Below, one piece after another: positions 47,953-59,874 of a stretch of DNA of 64,000 nucleotides. Within the stretch, counting starts at the first letter, position 1, and every line of letters begins with the position of its first letter. The position numbers and the translations under genes are program-made. Source of the DNA: Deuterostichococcus epilithicus (lineage: Eukaryota > Chlorophyta > Trebouxiophyceae > Prasiolales > Stichococcaceae); assembly GCA_033439295.1 (NCBI GenBank), contig JAVTLE010000011.1, forward strand, positions 186,082 to 250,081. Reading direction: 5' to 3'. The notes beneath the pieces were generated by a model, which was given only the letters and a program-made list of their open reading frames with translations, did no database searches and was not told the DNA's origin.

Positions 47953-48531
47953 TGGTAGCTGCGGTGGCCTGGTCTTACATCGGCAAGCACGGATTACATG
48001 TGCAGACTGGGCCCCGCAAGGGGACACCTTGGCAACTTGGGCGGACGATAGCTTTCATCAGGACACCGGTGTTGACGGCAGGATGTTGATGGAGCCAGCA
48101 GAAGCGTGGTGGTCAAGCACAGTGAACGTGCCAGTGTTCGATTGAGTTGTGTTCTTTGGCTTCTCGTGAAGGGCGCTCGTTGATGATGGACGGTGGTGTT
48201 GCACAGGAAGGACAGTCTTGAACCCGAATTGCCATTTGCTGCAAACACAACCACTACACCACGCCTCGGAGTATGGCGGAAGCTGTATGCAACGGTGATT
48301 CAATTCTACTGCAAGCAAGAAGACCGAGAATGAGAGTGTCAGTCTTGAGATTAAAGCACGAACCCTCAAAGCCCCACACTGCACAGAAAGTGCAGGGCTC
48401 CGACTCGATGTGCTATTGGTACCGCAAAGTCATCCTGGATTACAGTCCTGTCCAGTGCACCTCCTGTCCCGTGCATGCTGCATGTGCCATGCGGCTCGCA
48501 CTCGGAGGCTGTGTCTGCTATATCCCACGGC
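47953..48531. other. Convergent 3' interval
   Basis: Lies between the stops of the coiled-coil gene (plus) and the chromate-transporter gene (minus). Presumably 3' untranslated sequence; no further gene is supported. Confidence 0.45.
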
Positions 48532-51500
48532 TCAGTTGAGGTGGGCGCCCCAGGCGCCAAGGCCCAGCAGGCCGCCGATGCCGATGGCCGCCGGCGCCGG
48601 CACAGCCAGAAAGTCCACCATGCAGAAGCCGACAATGCCTGCCAAGAAGGGACGCATTCCGCTCAGAAGCCTGCACTCCAGCCGAAATCTGTACTCTGGC
48701 CCTCGTCAACTGCACGCACCCCGGGACTGAGCATGCATGAGCCGCCCTCTGGCGCGCACTAAGCAGGCAGGGCCGATCCGCGCCCGGCGCCGGCGCGCAA
48801 TGTGACATGGCTGCTGAGATGGGACGTCTCCCACTCGGAGTCTGCAAGCCGCTGGGGACCAGGTGTGCAGCCTGGGACGCGCACCGATGCAGGTGGACGC
48901 GACGGGGAAGGGGCTGTTGGCGCGCACGGAGAATGACAGCTGGAAGACCGCCGCGGTGATGAGGCCCACCGCCGCCGCATTCAGGCCCGGCAGCATCCTG
49001 CGCGCCGCACACAGGGAGGAGCCTGAAGCGCGACCGAGCGCAAGCGCTGCTTTCCCTGCTGCCTTCTGCAGGAGCATAAGACACGGCCAATTGTTTCTGC
49101 ATTTGTGGCCGCTGCTGCAGGCTGCCCTGTGCACGCTGCTGTGCGCAGCCCAGTCGGGTGGCGCGGGAGCCGCCGCATCCCAGCTGCAGCCTTGCGCTGA
49201 TGTTGGTGAGCAGCGAAACCTCGGGCGACTGCTCGCAACTGTCCGCGCAACGGGGGGGCCACGGAGGAGGCCCGCATCAGAGCACAAGGAGGGGAGGCCC
49301 GCATCAGAGCACAAGGAGGGGTGCCGGAAGGAGCGCACCTGCGGTATGTCCTGAAGCCACGGAACACGCCCCACCAGGGCAACACGGCGAAGATCATCAG
49401 GATGCCCGGCGAAAAGAGGCCGAACCAGCAGACCAGGATGCCAACGACGGAGCTGACTCCAGCATTGGTCGCGATGATTGCGCCTGGGAGCAAGCGCCAG
49501 ACACTCGGTCGTCGCTCGTGCGGATGTCTCAGCTTGTGGCAGCCAGCACACAGCAGGAGCGACACTCTTCCTCCCACAGCAACCACGACAGCAGGCTTTC
49601 GGCCCATCGCCAGCCTTTCCTCTTGCAATCAGCTGCACTGCCCATTCATTTATGGAGGCTGCCTAACCAGGCGAGGTTGCAGAGAGAAGCTGGACAGGTC
49701 ATAACTCACCAATGTATGCGGAAAAGTTGAACAGCGGCCCCGGCAGAGCCTGGATGAGAGCCAGTCCCGTCAGGAAGTCCGACTCCGACATCCAGCCAGT
49801 CGCCACCACCTCGGTGCTCAGCATCGGCAGCACCACCTGCCGACATTTTGGCGCCGCTCGGACAGCATGAACCCAAAAACCTTCCCAGTCAAGGGCTGAC
49901 ATTCCAGGCAGCGGCTTTTTGGCATCACATGTCTCGAGGCCATGGGCATAATGGACTGCACTTCCTTGGCACAAAACCTGGCTGACAATGTGGATAGGGG
50001 TGTATGAGGTGCCTTTAAGACCCCGAATGCGGACATTTGTGTGCTGCACATGTGACATGGTGTCTAATGCTCCCACCTGGCCGCCGCCAAAGATGATGGA
50101 ACCGGTGCGGAAAAACGCCTCCCACCAGTGCAGCAGCTGCGGGGCGCAGGCTTCAACGTCAGCAGGAGCTCCTTGCCCCGGAAGGCAGTCGCGGCAGATG
50201 CACCGCATTGCAATCGGCAATGCAAACTCGCATTGCAAACTCGCATCGTAGCACGGGTTTCAGACGGCGTGCGACAGCCCGGCAGCGATGCACAGGATGC
50301 GCGGCAACTACGCAGCCGAACTGGTGTGAGCAAGCGAAACTGTGCCTCCGACCAGTGTCAGCGGCCATGCCCGCAAGGGAGGCAACTTTCTGCTCAAGGC
50401 CAGTCCCGCCCGTGCACCTGCCAGTCGACGAACTGGCGCAGCACGATGCCGCCGACCAGCAACACCAGCCACAGGGCCGCCAGTGCCAGCCCCCCNGCCG
50501 CGGCTGACGCCAAAGCGCTTCACGGAGCCGTCGTCCGCTGGCGGCGCCGCGGCGTCGCCGCGCTGCGTGTACAGCGTCACCAGGCCGCCTGCAGCATGTG
50601 TATGTCAGCACTTCATGTGTCGTAGCACATGTAAAGCATCAACAGCTTTCCAGGTGCGTGGCTGTGCGTGGTCGATTTGTACACTGCCTGCTGCGGCGGC
50701 TGTGCAGTGGCTGAGGCCTGCGCAGGAGCGGCGTTCAGGGTTCAGGGCCAGCACGTGCCATAGTGGTTTTTTTCAATGGGATCATGGGGAAACCCCGCAC
50801 CCAGCACAATGACGAGCGGGAACATCCAGGTGGCGGGGTATAGCAGGATGGCCACCGCCGACGCCGCATTGGTCACCATGGCGACACGGTCCTTGCACGT
50901 GTTGCGCGTCAGCCCCTTGGCCGCGCTAGCGACGAGCGCTACGCCCACCGCCGACAGGCCTGCGGAGGCGTCAGAGTGTCGTCACGTCCTTGGAGCCGCC
51001 TGAACGGGTAATGCCACGTGTGCAGCGCTGCTGCGAGTGCAGCCAGTCCAGTCGAACACGGCAACAGGCTTGCAGAGGAGGGTCGGGCGCGTACAGGCAT
51101 CAGCTGCCTCACGGTGTGATGACGCCAGTCTAGGAAACTGCTAGCCTTTGCGCTCGCCGAAGCCAGAGGCACATGGGGAGGCTGATGCCAGGAGATGCAG
51201 AGTCCAACTGGAATCATCATCCCCTGCTGATGCGCGCACCCCCGGCGGTGATGGCGTGCAGCCAGGCGGGCGGGTCGCGCAGGAAGCGGGAAGCACCGAC
51301 GCCCGCCAGCGCGCTGATCAATGCCCCTGGGTACTGGAACAGCACGCCTGCACGGTGGGACGTGACGATCAGTGAGGCCACGAGTGCTCAGGAGACACGC
51401 CGCGCCCACCATGGGGCTGTCCTCGAGGCTCGTCAGGGCACTGCGCCTGCACTCCTTCGTGAGGACAGGGCAGCTGCTGCGCCCCTGGCGCCTGATAGCA

Positions 51501-52467
51501 GCAGAGGGCATGGACGACTTCGGCGCAGACCTTTCAGCTCGCCTCGTGGACTGACTTCATGAGAGCAGGCGGCAGGCGACAGAGAGGGAGGGAAGGGGGC
51601 ACTGGAGGACGGAGGTGGGGCAGCTCCCTATGGCCTGCCGGGATGTGGCGGCAGCAGCGGCAGATGGTGTGGCGGCAGTGCTGTGATCCAGGAGGGAGGC
51701 GGCAAGCTTGAGACCAGACCGCCGACGACGCCATGCTGCGTGACGGAGGGGGCAAGAGGGGGGGGGAGCTTCGGAGAATAAGATAAGTACAGAACAGTGA
51801 GGGGTCACCTGAGACGAGGCCGCCAGCGACGCCCTGCTGCGTGATGCCCAACGCAAAGGACAGCTGCGTGGAGGAAGGCCCCGGCAGGCACTGGCACAGC
51901 GCCAGCAGCTCCAGGAACACGCCATTCCGCAGCCATCGCAGCTTCTCCACCAGCACCTGAGGTAGACAGGTCGCGATATCTGAGTAATTGTCTTGCGCCC
52001 AAAGTTTCTGGGGCTTGCCGTGACCCTGACGCATCACCAGCACGTCTGGGACTGCGCCGTTGGGCAGCAACCGCAGCTTCTGCACCAGCATCTGAATTTG
52101 CAAGTAGCAACCATTGCCATGTCGCGCGAAGCCAGGCAGTCAGAGTAGCTCTGCTGCGCGGCTGCGACAGAGCAGCGGAGCATGCATGATGTCACCAGGT
52201 GGCTCCTCGGCGCGCTGGTGTGAATGTTCAGTAGAAAAAAGAAGGGTTCAAGAGCACATAAGGCTGCACCTTTTGGAAAAGGGACACATGGGCGGAGGGA
52301 CCGCCGAATGCGGCCCAGCCCAGCCACCCGAACTGCTGCACCAGGCCTGTCATGTCCACCCCTTGCACCGGCTCATCGGAACCTAAAGTGTCTTCCGGCA
52401 CGTCAAGCAGCGGGGTTGTGGCCCCCGCTGCCCCGTTCTCGACATCTGAGGGCGCCATCTGAGACAA
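48532..52467 (-). CDS. Chromate transporter (CHR) family membrane protein
   Basis: CHR proteins are multi-pass membrane carriers built from two related halves; the substrate may be chromate or sulfate-like anions. Exons with matching phase: 52270-52467, 51809-51956, 51240-51347, 50794-50959; then less certain exons around 50.4-50.6, 50.1, 49.7-49.86, 49.33-49.5 and 48.9-49.0 kb, and a last exon ending at the stop 48532. First half: QFGWLGWAAFGGPSAHVSLF, then CQCLPGPSSTQLSFALG, the family signature, then YPGALISALAGVGASRFLRD. Second half: FRTGSIIFGGGQV, then ALIQALPGPLFNFSAYIG, the second PGP signature. Both repeats carry the expected GGP/GGG and LPGP motifs. The single N at 50496 stands in a C-run at the linker. 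Reading the helix LALAALWLVLLVGGIVL needs either a one-base correction or an extra intron there. A second possible first exon lies upstream. Confidence 0.85.
51709..51844 (-). repeat. Donor-side echo of the CHR second exon
   Basis: Plus-strand tgagaccagaccgccgac (51709) parallels tgagacgaggccgccagc (51810), and both run on to cctgctgcgtga-like sequence, offset 101. The latter is the exon end (GITQQGVAGGLVS). The copy sits in the following intron. Confidence 0.85.
52025..52094 (-). repeat. Acceptor-side echo of the CHR second exon
   Basis: About 52094-52030 (LVQKLRLLPNGAVPDVLVM) copies the start of the second exon at 51956 (LVEKLRWLRNGVFLELLAL), acceptor included, offset about 134. The PGP core is lost in the copy. 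Confidence 0.85.
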
Positions 52468-52861
52468 ATTGCCTTGACTGTGACGTAATTCGCAGCTGGA
52501 TCGCAGACTACCAGGCGCACAGCAATCTTATATGTGCGATCGCAAGGTGAAATTGCTGGTCGGCGTCCGTCGGGACAGAAGTTGTGGCCACGTGTTCGCG
52601 ACACGCGGAAATGCTGCTGATCGTAAACCGAGCGGAATACCGGATCGAGCCGACGAAAAAATTTCAGAGACTGCCGATCGTCTGCGGATGCGCGGCTGGA
52701 CAGTCGAAGCGCAAGTGTTGAAGTTGTACCAGAATTATCCGTGCTAAAAATTGATTATTCCGGGGTGTCAATGAAAATCATTGTGCCAGCTGTACCGGAA
52801 AGCATTCAAGAGTTTCTGGTTGAGAGCACAACATGTCCGCATGAGAATGCGTCTGCACTTG

Positions 52862-53076
52862 AGATTGCGGCAGGAGAGGCTTACTTGGGTGAAGATGCCG
52901 ATGTAGGCTCCTGGCACCGCCACCCAGCCCATCCACGCAAATTGCCGCGCAATGTCTGACAGCGACGCACACGTCTCGGCTGACCTGGCTGCTGCATCTG
53001 TCTCCAGAGCAGCCCCCAGGAGCGGCTGCTCAGCTGGGCATCCGGCATACTCGAATTTGTCACCGGGCTGCATCAC
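52862..53076 (-). CDS. Possible alternative first exon of the CHR transporter
   Basis: An ATG at 53076 opens a frame ending IARQFAWMGWVAVPGAYIGI and FTQ, then a strong GTAAGC donor at about 52888. It copies the MAPSDVENG exon (52270-52467), which ends in GLVQQFGWLGWAAFGG...LFQK before a GTGCAG donor. Both end in phase 0, so either could join exon 51809-51956. The upstream version lacks the second G of the conserved FGGP motif (VPGA in place of GGPS), so it may be a decayed duplicate rather than a working exon. Confidence 0.5.
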
Positions 53077-53499
53077 CTTTTTGGGTTTGGGTCTTCACCC
53101 CTGGCATTCAGGTGTGCCCTCTGATTTTCAGCAGTATAGTCTGAGTGCCCGGCGTGCTGAGTGAGAGACTTCAGACGCCGCGTGACCCTGCAATAGGTTT
53201 TTCATCCAAAACAACAGTGTTGTCCAGCGCGAAGTGCGTGAGCCAGTCTGCATCGCAAGACTCGCGATTGCTGCAAGTACTATAACGGGTGAGGCTGCCA
53301 AATGCTACCGTCTGTGGATCTTGCGCCTGCCCCGCGCATACAGTGTCGTGGGCTCTCGTTTCACAAAAGGGAAACCTTTATTCCCCTTCGGCAAGCTAGT
53401 GGTACTGTCGCTTGCTTCATTGCTTCCGGCTGGCATATAGACTTTGTATTTTTCGACCATAGCTCGCGTGCCAGGGCAGCGAGGCGGATCCCGGTGACC

Positions 53500-54000
53500 C
53501 TCTGCAACATAACAGGTGGCGCCGCCCGCTGCGCCAGCTTCTGTCCGCCCAGCAGCTACCGCCGCCCAGCGCGCCGCACGCAAGGTGTCCACAGCTGGAG
53601 ATGAACTCTCAGTCCTCATGAAAGAACATCCCACCCGGCCGCGCGCCTCGACGGCCTTGATGAGGGCCGGCAGCCAGCTGCGCCTGCAGCATGGCGGTTC
53701 CCATGCGCACACCTGCCGGCCGCACACATGACTGGGCAATTGTCCACGGGCGGCTTGCTGATGAGCTGCTGCTCGGCAGCGGCGGTCCCGCCGCGCATGC
53801 CGACCCACCGACGGCGTGCTCTGGCCTGATGCGAATGCTTTTCAAGATGCATGCACAGTGACTCGATCTGCGAGGCCTGGGCCATCGCGCTGTGCCCGCG
53901 CCCCCGCAGCGCACAGGCTGCACCGGCGGCGGCAGCAGGACAGCCCCCTGGCGGAGGCCACCATCAACTTTCTGGCGACCCCACCGTGGTCCGACAGGTG
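53500..54000 (+). CDS. Possible exons of a small unrecognised plus-strand gene
   Basis: Two exon-like blocks between splice sites: about 53518-53583 (APPAAPASVRPAATAAQRAA, donor AAG|GTGTCC) and about 53942-53998 (DSPLAEATINFLATPPWSDR, donor AG|GTGCAT). I could not join them in phase, find a start or name a family. They may be chance, given the high GC content. The rest of 53077-54311 shows nothing else I can support. Confidence 0.2.
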
Positions 54001-54311
54001 CATGGCCCCGCCCCTCTCCCCGGCCCGAGTCTCGCTGACGCACGAAGCGAAGGCATGGAGACACCGCAGTGCAAGCCAGGCGCTACATGTTGCCGGTGTC
54101 GCGCGCGCGCGGCCGACCAGTCGTGCGGGCCATTAGCATCTCTTCTCGATCGTTTTTCAACAGCATTGTCTCTGTCTCACCAAAATCGCAGTCCTGTGCA
54201 TTGTGCATCCGCGCTAGGGCTCTGCCTGCGACCCGGTGTCCGCAGCAGCACGTCACTGATGCAATGTCCACACGGGGCCCTCTGCACATTGCTCTCCCCT
54301 CCACTCCCTCC

Positions 54312-57300
54312 TCATGACCCTGGTTCGCTGCCTCCGGGGAAGCGATCCAGTGCCGCCGCGTCGCCGTTCACGTACCTGATGCGCAAGCGCGACACGGTCA
54401 CTTTCGAGCCACTGCACGGCTTTCTTCCACAACCAGAAGACCATGTAGCCTCAAGACGCGATATCAGGCTACACAGAATCCGAAACGCACCTCTCCACGA
54501 TGGCCAGCATCCGCTCATGCTTGTTGGGCTGTGGCACAGCCACACCGACTGTCAGCCTCATGCACGGGCACTCGTTCAGCAACCTGCCAAAGCTCTGCGA
54601 CCTGCATGCTCGAATGCAATGGGCAAGCTGCACCGACAACCAGGAAGGCGACGCTCTGCGCGCCGGCAGGCCACCATAGGGGACCGGCGCAACCCACGTG
54701 GTAGTTGACATGTATCATGACCGGCTTCAGGTCCGCGAAGCGCGCCTTATCCTGCCGCACCACCTTGAACAGCACCTGCAGAAGTGCGGCATTCAGATGT
54801 GTGGCATCGCAATGTCGCGAACCTGCCCCCGCGCAAAGCCGTGTCTCGGTGTGCGGGACAGGTCTCCGGCAATGCGCCTTGATAATGCGCCTGAACAGCC
54901 CACACACTGCTGCAGTCCAGCAACCGGACATGACATGACCATGCTGCTGCCATGCAAGCCGAAGACGCCCGGAGGTGATGTAAACGCATGTTCGAGGGCG
55001 GGAGCGGAACACGCTGCCGCCGAGCAGCCCTGCTTCGCACCATGGACTTGGTGGACAGCAGGCAGTCGGGAGAGAGACAAACTTGAGACATGCTGCCACC
55101 AGACCAGCCAAGCGCACCTTGGAGTTCATGAACAGCAGGTAGTCGAGCACGCGGCGCCTAACCAGCGGGTCCGTGTACCCTGGCCGGCTGGGGAAGTAGA
55201 TCAGCTGCGCGCCACAAGGGGGTGGTCACAGTTTCGAATCCAGAGCGGCACGGTGAGTGTGAAGTGCAGTATGCGTGCCACAGCTACACACTCCAGTCGG
55301 ACGTTCCCATCCACAGGCGCCCAGCGAGCAAAGTTCCTGGCAGCGACGCTGCCGCGCAGTTCAGCCACGTGGCAAAGCCTCGCTCTCTGAGGCAGGTGCG
55401 CAGGGGGCTGATTCAGCGACTTGCAGCGAGTGCGGCGCCTTCGGCTCGATATCCCACCATCGCCTCGGGGTCCAGGGCATAGTCCAGGGCTACCAGAACG
55501 CGACTGTCGGAACAAGAATGGCGCGTCACCTCGTTGATGATGGCTTGGTCCCACCCGTTCTCCGTCTCCACACGGTGCACGGCGCGATCCAGGAGGTCCA
55601 TTGCTGCAGGCGTTGGCCGGATGTAGAATAGCCCGCTGCAGGGCAACATACCATGATTAATGCAATGCTCGACACGCGAGGACATAAGCCGCTGAAAAGG
55701 TTTGAGGTCTTGCCGGCGTCGGCCGCACGCGAAGCAGCCTGCTGTGCGGCAGCACAGAGGTCACTCGGCAGACCCAGCATGGCCCAGCAGGTCTATGATC
55801 GCTGGCGTCAGCCGGATGTGGAACAGCCGGCTGTGCATTGGAAAGGCAACACCGTTCGACAAACATTGTCAGTTTGGACTAATTCCTGCAGAAGCTCCAT
55901 CGACGTTGGCGTCTGCCGGATGTATGGTCAAGCCCGCTGAATGGTCAAGCAACCCGGCAGCTTCCTATGAGGAAGCCTCGCCCCTTAAAGAATCCAGCAG
56001 ACCCCTTTCACACAATTTCGGTTGACGACAGGGCCACCATGCTCTGGAGTCGACAGGCAGGCGCTGGGACAGACCAGCGCGAACATGTTTGATGTGCATC
56101 GCCATGGCGCAGTCACCTGTTGAAGACGAACACCCGCATCGAGTGCGCATAGCGCGCCCTGCAGACAGATAGCCCAGATGAACAATCTGCAACCAGGAAC
56201 CTGAGCTGCTGTGACAAGTAAAGGGACCGCGCCGCATCTGCCAGGTCGGTGCATGTGCATGTCTGCAAAGTCAACGCACTTCAGAAAACGTACCAGCCCA
56301 TGGTCGCATCGTCGAGCACATCGTTGAAGCCTGCAAGTTGGCACAGTGATTGCAGCGTCAGCAGGCGCAAGGTAGGTTTGGCAGCCATGCTCCCCGGCGC
56401 AGCAACGTCCTGCACGAAGCAGTCTCCAGCACAGCGTGCATCCGGCAGCGGCCCGGGCGGGGCAGTGGCCAGCCTGGCCCGTCCAGGCATGAGAGGTAAT
56501 TTCCTGCACCCGTGTTTGACGACCGCAAGAGCATGGAAGCGCCGGAATACCGAGGAGGCCGCACCATAAGCGGTGCCGTTGTCAAAGCCGTCAGACATGC
56601 CCTCCCAGTCGGAGTCGCGCTGCAGGAAGTCGAAGGGGTTCTGCAGCGTCACAATGTCCTGCACGCAAAGAGCCCACACGCATGCCGGTGAGCGTCCCCA
56701 TATGAGCAAGTGCAGGGCGAGAGTGCCGGAGGCGGTGGATCCGTCCCGCCGCCGCAGACAGCTCCTGCCTGCCGTCCACTGGGCTGCCAGCTGTGCCGCG
56801 GCTTGACGTGTGCCTCCTCAGCACATGACCAGCCGCTTCAGCTGCGACCCTGGTGACCAGGGCTCCGAATGTGGAAGGTTTGCGCGCACAGCAGCGGCAG
56901 AAGCGCGGGGCGCACCACGTCGGACAGCATCACGGAGTAGCCAAGGCGCAGGAAGGAGCGCAAAACCCTGAACTTGGTGGCGCTCACGGCGTGGTTGTCG
57001 CCGTTGCCCGCCTGCGCCTTGGGGATCTGCGGGCAGGAGGGAATGTGCATGTGTGACAACCTGCACCTGCAGCGGCAGGACAAGCCTGACACACTCTGGC
57101 ATGCTTCTAGAGGACGACAGATGGTTGACATCGTTGCCTGCCTGCGCCGTGGGGATCTGCAGGCACGGAGCCGAGCCGGCACAGCTTGTATGACCTGTCA
57201 ACGTGCAGCTGCAGATGGCTCAATGCGGGGCGCAACGTGCACGCGTCAGCAGATCGTGATTGCAGTCGCAGAGGTCCTGCAGTGCGTCGTTTGGGGGGGC

Positions 57301-59874
57301 GGCTGCCACTGCCGTGAGGCACAGATTACCTGGCAACCGAGCAGGTTCCCAAAGCGGCTGCTGCATTTGCAGCTGGACCGCCGTGCAAGCAAGCAGGAGC
57401 ACTGATGGCCGGCCGTGCCGACATTTGGGTCACTGGTCAGCCAGTGATGCTGGCCCTGCGGCGCCGGAATATGGCAGCCGGCCCGCACACTGCATTCACG
57501 ACCCCTTTCCGGACAGCCAGCCTATCCCTTAGTCCAGCCCACTCCTTGAACTGGGAGTTTCTAGAGCGAAACTCTTCAAGAGAGCGCTCCCGAGAGAGGT
57601 CACACCGGCACATGCATCTCGTGCGCCGTCAGGCCGTTGGCCTCCGCGTTGGCTTTCGTCTCCGGGTCCAGCGCGATGACCATCGCGTTTTTTACGCCCG
57701 CGCGCTTGACGCCGTCCATCCACGTGTCCAGCATGCCGCCAGGGGAGGCATAGTTCCTGTTGCTCATTGACGCCAGCACCTCGTTGTTGACAGCCACCTG
57801 GGCAACCCGGCGATGCGCAGAGGTCAAGTGAGGTTTAGTGAGATGCAGGTTGCAACCCACAGAGCGTATTGTTGCGCTCCGGGATCGTGAGCGTGATACC
57901 GCCTGCTATGCCAGTCGTTGCATCCTGATGGTCAGCGGCATCAGCAGCGGCGGTGGAAGCCATTGGTAGAAATAGTAGCATACCCACCGCCCGAGCCCCG
58001 CCACTTGCACAGGACGACCTGGAGCTGCAGGACTCAGCCAGATCCATCTTGCTAAGGAAGGCGGCGCTGTAGCTGGGTAGCACTTTCGCCTTGCAGAAGG
58101 GTCTGTGTCTGACTTGAAGCCTCAACTCGCGCTCACAAGTCTGCTTGCTTCCCTCACATTGCCCAGGGTGGACCCGAGCGCTGTGTCTGCGTCGAAATCC
58201 CAGCTTTTGCAGTTCACGACCGGGGTCTAAGCGGAGTCCCCACCTCGCTGTGCAAGATGGCTTTGCGCCTGCTCTTTCAGAACCAAATCACAGATGATGG
58301 CCTGGGTATGAGGCAACTCCCACCTTGCGCAGGCCGCGAGCGCTGAGACCTCATCTTGCCAAAGTTGCCAGCGAGCAGTCGGGCTGAGGTTCCTTTTCGG
58401 TTGCCATGAGAAACCTCTGGGCCCGAGCTCTGGGCCAAGCGCAAGTCCCACCTTGCGCAGGACAGCCGCAAGCTCCGGGTCCTGTTTGTCGCGCTCCTCC
58501 GATGGCGTCCACGGTGTGTGACGGGCCTCGCCACCCGCCGCGGCGCCGCCGGCCAGTCCGTCTGCCGCCTTCAGCTTCACCTCCATTTCCGAGAGCCGCC
58601 TCTGCACACAGTCACGGATGGAGCGTCGGTGAGGCCATGACGCAATGATGAAGCTGCAGAATCTCTCACGTCGAGAGTTTACAACAGCGCAGTGGGCGCG
58701 TGAGCGTGCTTGGCGCCGGCCCGCCAGCCTGCCTGTGACCGGTGCAGGGCAGGTATCCCGAGGCGGGGCGCGCACGGGCAACAACATGACCCGCGCTCAG
58801 TTGTGCAACCGCACAGCGCGTGCAACCGCAGGCTACAACCCCTCCTTTGGCCGGGTTGGGGCGGCGCTTGTCGTCGTTGCACTTGGTGTGCTTGAGCGGC
58901 GCAGATGGAGTGCCTTGCCCCAGCGGCACGATGTGCCTTACTCCTCCGCATTGTCTGGAAAAGGATGGTGGGAGAGAGCAGGGCGGAGGCACCTGGAGGT
59001 TGACGCGCGCGCTCTCTGCCGAGTCCGCCTTCGTCTGCTGTTCCGCCAGCATCTTCGACTGCGCAGCACTCGACACAGCCCAGCATACATGTCGTGTTTT
59101 CAGTGCGGGACATCCTAGAGGTTATGGAGGCTAGTGCAGCATTGCCAAGGACATCTGCTGGTTTAAGGCCTGCCCTGCAGCCCCTTGCACTGCGGCAGCA
59201 AAGAGCAAAAAAAGGTAATGGACGACAGGGCGGCAGGAGCAGCGAAGTCCTACAGCCTGTGCACGATGCGCCTGGCACTGCTGGGCTGCCTTCAGAGAAC
59301 GCAGGAACCCAAGCAAGTCGCATCCAAACAGGCGCCGAGGGTGTGCACCGCTTTGGTGGCCTGTGACTGCGCAATCTCGATGGCGGTGGCAGCCTCGCGG
59401 CGAACGCGCTGCAGGTGCAAGCTGCCCAGGCTGAGCGCCAGGCCCAGAATCGCGCCGTACACCAGAGCCGCCTGACGCATAACAGATCTGGGGCTGAGTC
59501 TGGTCTGATATCAGAACGACATATCGACTGCCACACAGCATTGGAACGCAGCCTCGTTCAGCAGGACGGGAGCTTTGCATCCTCGCATCTGCGCGATTGC
59601 GCGCAGCTGCCCAGGCTCAGCGGCTCTACCCGCCCCGAGGCGAGGACTCGCGCTGCTGCTGCCAGTGCAGGGGGCTCACCATCAGCCGAGACCGGCCGCC
59701 ACCGCCGCCGCCACGCGGCGGCATGTTGAGCGGCAGGCGCTCCGCCGGGCGGTAGCTGAACGACGTGGTGAGGCTGCGGCTTTCGCCCGCTGAATGCGGC
59801 GCACGGTTCCGCCACGCGACTCGCTGCCGCTCTTGCTGCGCCTGCCTTGGCCACAATTGATTGGCGTAGGACAA
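54312..59874 (-). CDS. RRA: RRA-type arabinosyltransferase (GT77, nucleotide-diphospho-sugar transferase)
   Basis: Type II Golgi glycosyltransferase expected to add arabinose to hydroxyproline-rich wall proteins. Fourteen exons keep phase and give 460 residues: 59680-59874, 59349-59471, 58993-59058, 58452-58601, 57606-57797, 56916-57026, 56565-56658, 56294-56330, 56117-56158, 55530-55635, 55118-55204, 54698-54775, 54491-54528, 54312-54375. A cytosolic Ser/Arg-rich stub (about residues 1-65) precedes a membrane anchor (ALVYGAILGLALSLGSLHL) and a coiled-coil stem (SKMLAEQQTKADSAESARV). Catalytic motifs: GNGDNHAVSATKFRVLRSFL, then YSVMLSDVDIVTLQNPF with the DxD metal site across exons 6/7, then GMSDGFDNGTAYG, TMGWARYAHSMRVFVFNSGL, YIRPT, GWDQAIINELIYFPS and the end motif RYVNGDAAALDRFPGGSE. 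Conserved blocks appear in the family's usual order. Donor choice at 56294 (GTACGT) is forced by the W codon split. Confidence 0.92.
55600..55935 (-). repeat. Four tandem copies of the RRA exon start coding SGLFYIRPTPAAMDLL
   Basis: The functional exon starts at 55635. Diverged copies of exon start plus intron tail lie upstream in the intron near 55711-55745, 55802-55835 and 55903-55940, at spacings of about 106, 91 and 101. Plus-strand words gcgttggccggatgtag, gcgtcagccggatgtgg and gcgtctgccggatgtat anchor three of the four; the 55711 copy is the most diverged. Confidence 0.85.
57026..57185 (-). repeat. Echo of the RRA exon start IPKAQAGNGDNH
   Basis: IPTAQAGNDVNH (57156 downward) copies the start of the exon at 57026, with its acceptor and polypyrimidine stretch, offset 130. 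Related sequence continues about 60 bases further into the intron. Confidence 0.85.
58315..58365 (-). repeat. Donor-side echo of RRA exon 4
   Basis: QDEVSALAACARWEL (about 58362-58316) parallels QDPELAAVLRKVGLA at the end of exon 58452-58601. Both hold CGCAAG|GTGGGA/GTGGGAG at the donor, offset 128. Confidence 0.7.
59560..59630 (-). repeat. Upstream echo of the RRA membrane-anchor exon
   Basis: LSLGSCAQSRRCEDA (about 59628-59584) copies LSLGSLHLQRVRREA in exon 59349-59471. Shared plus-strand agctgcccaggct occurs at 59420 and 59605, offset 185. Confidence 0.65.
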
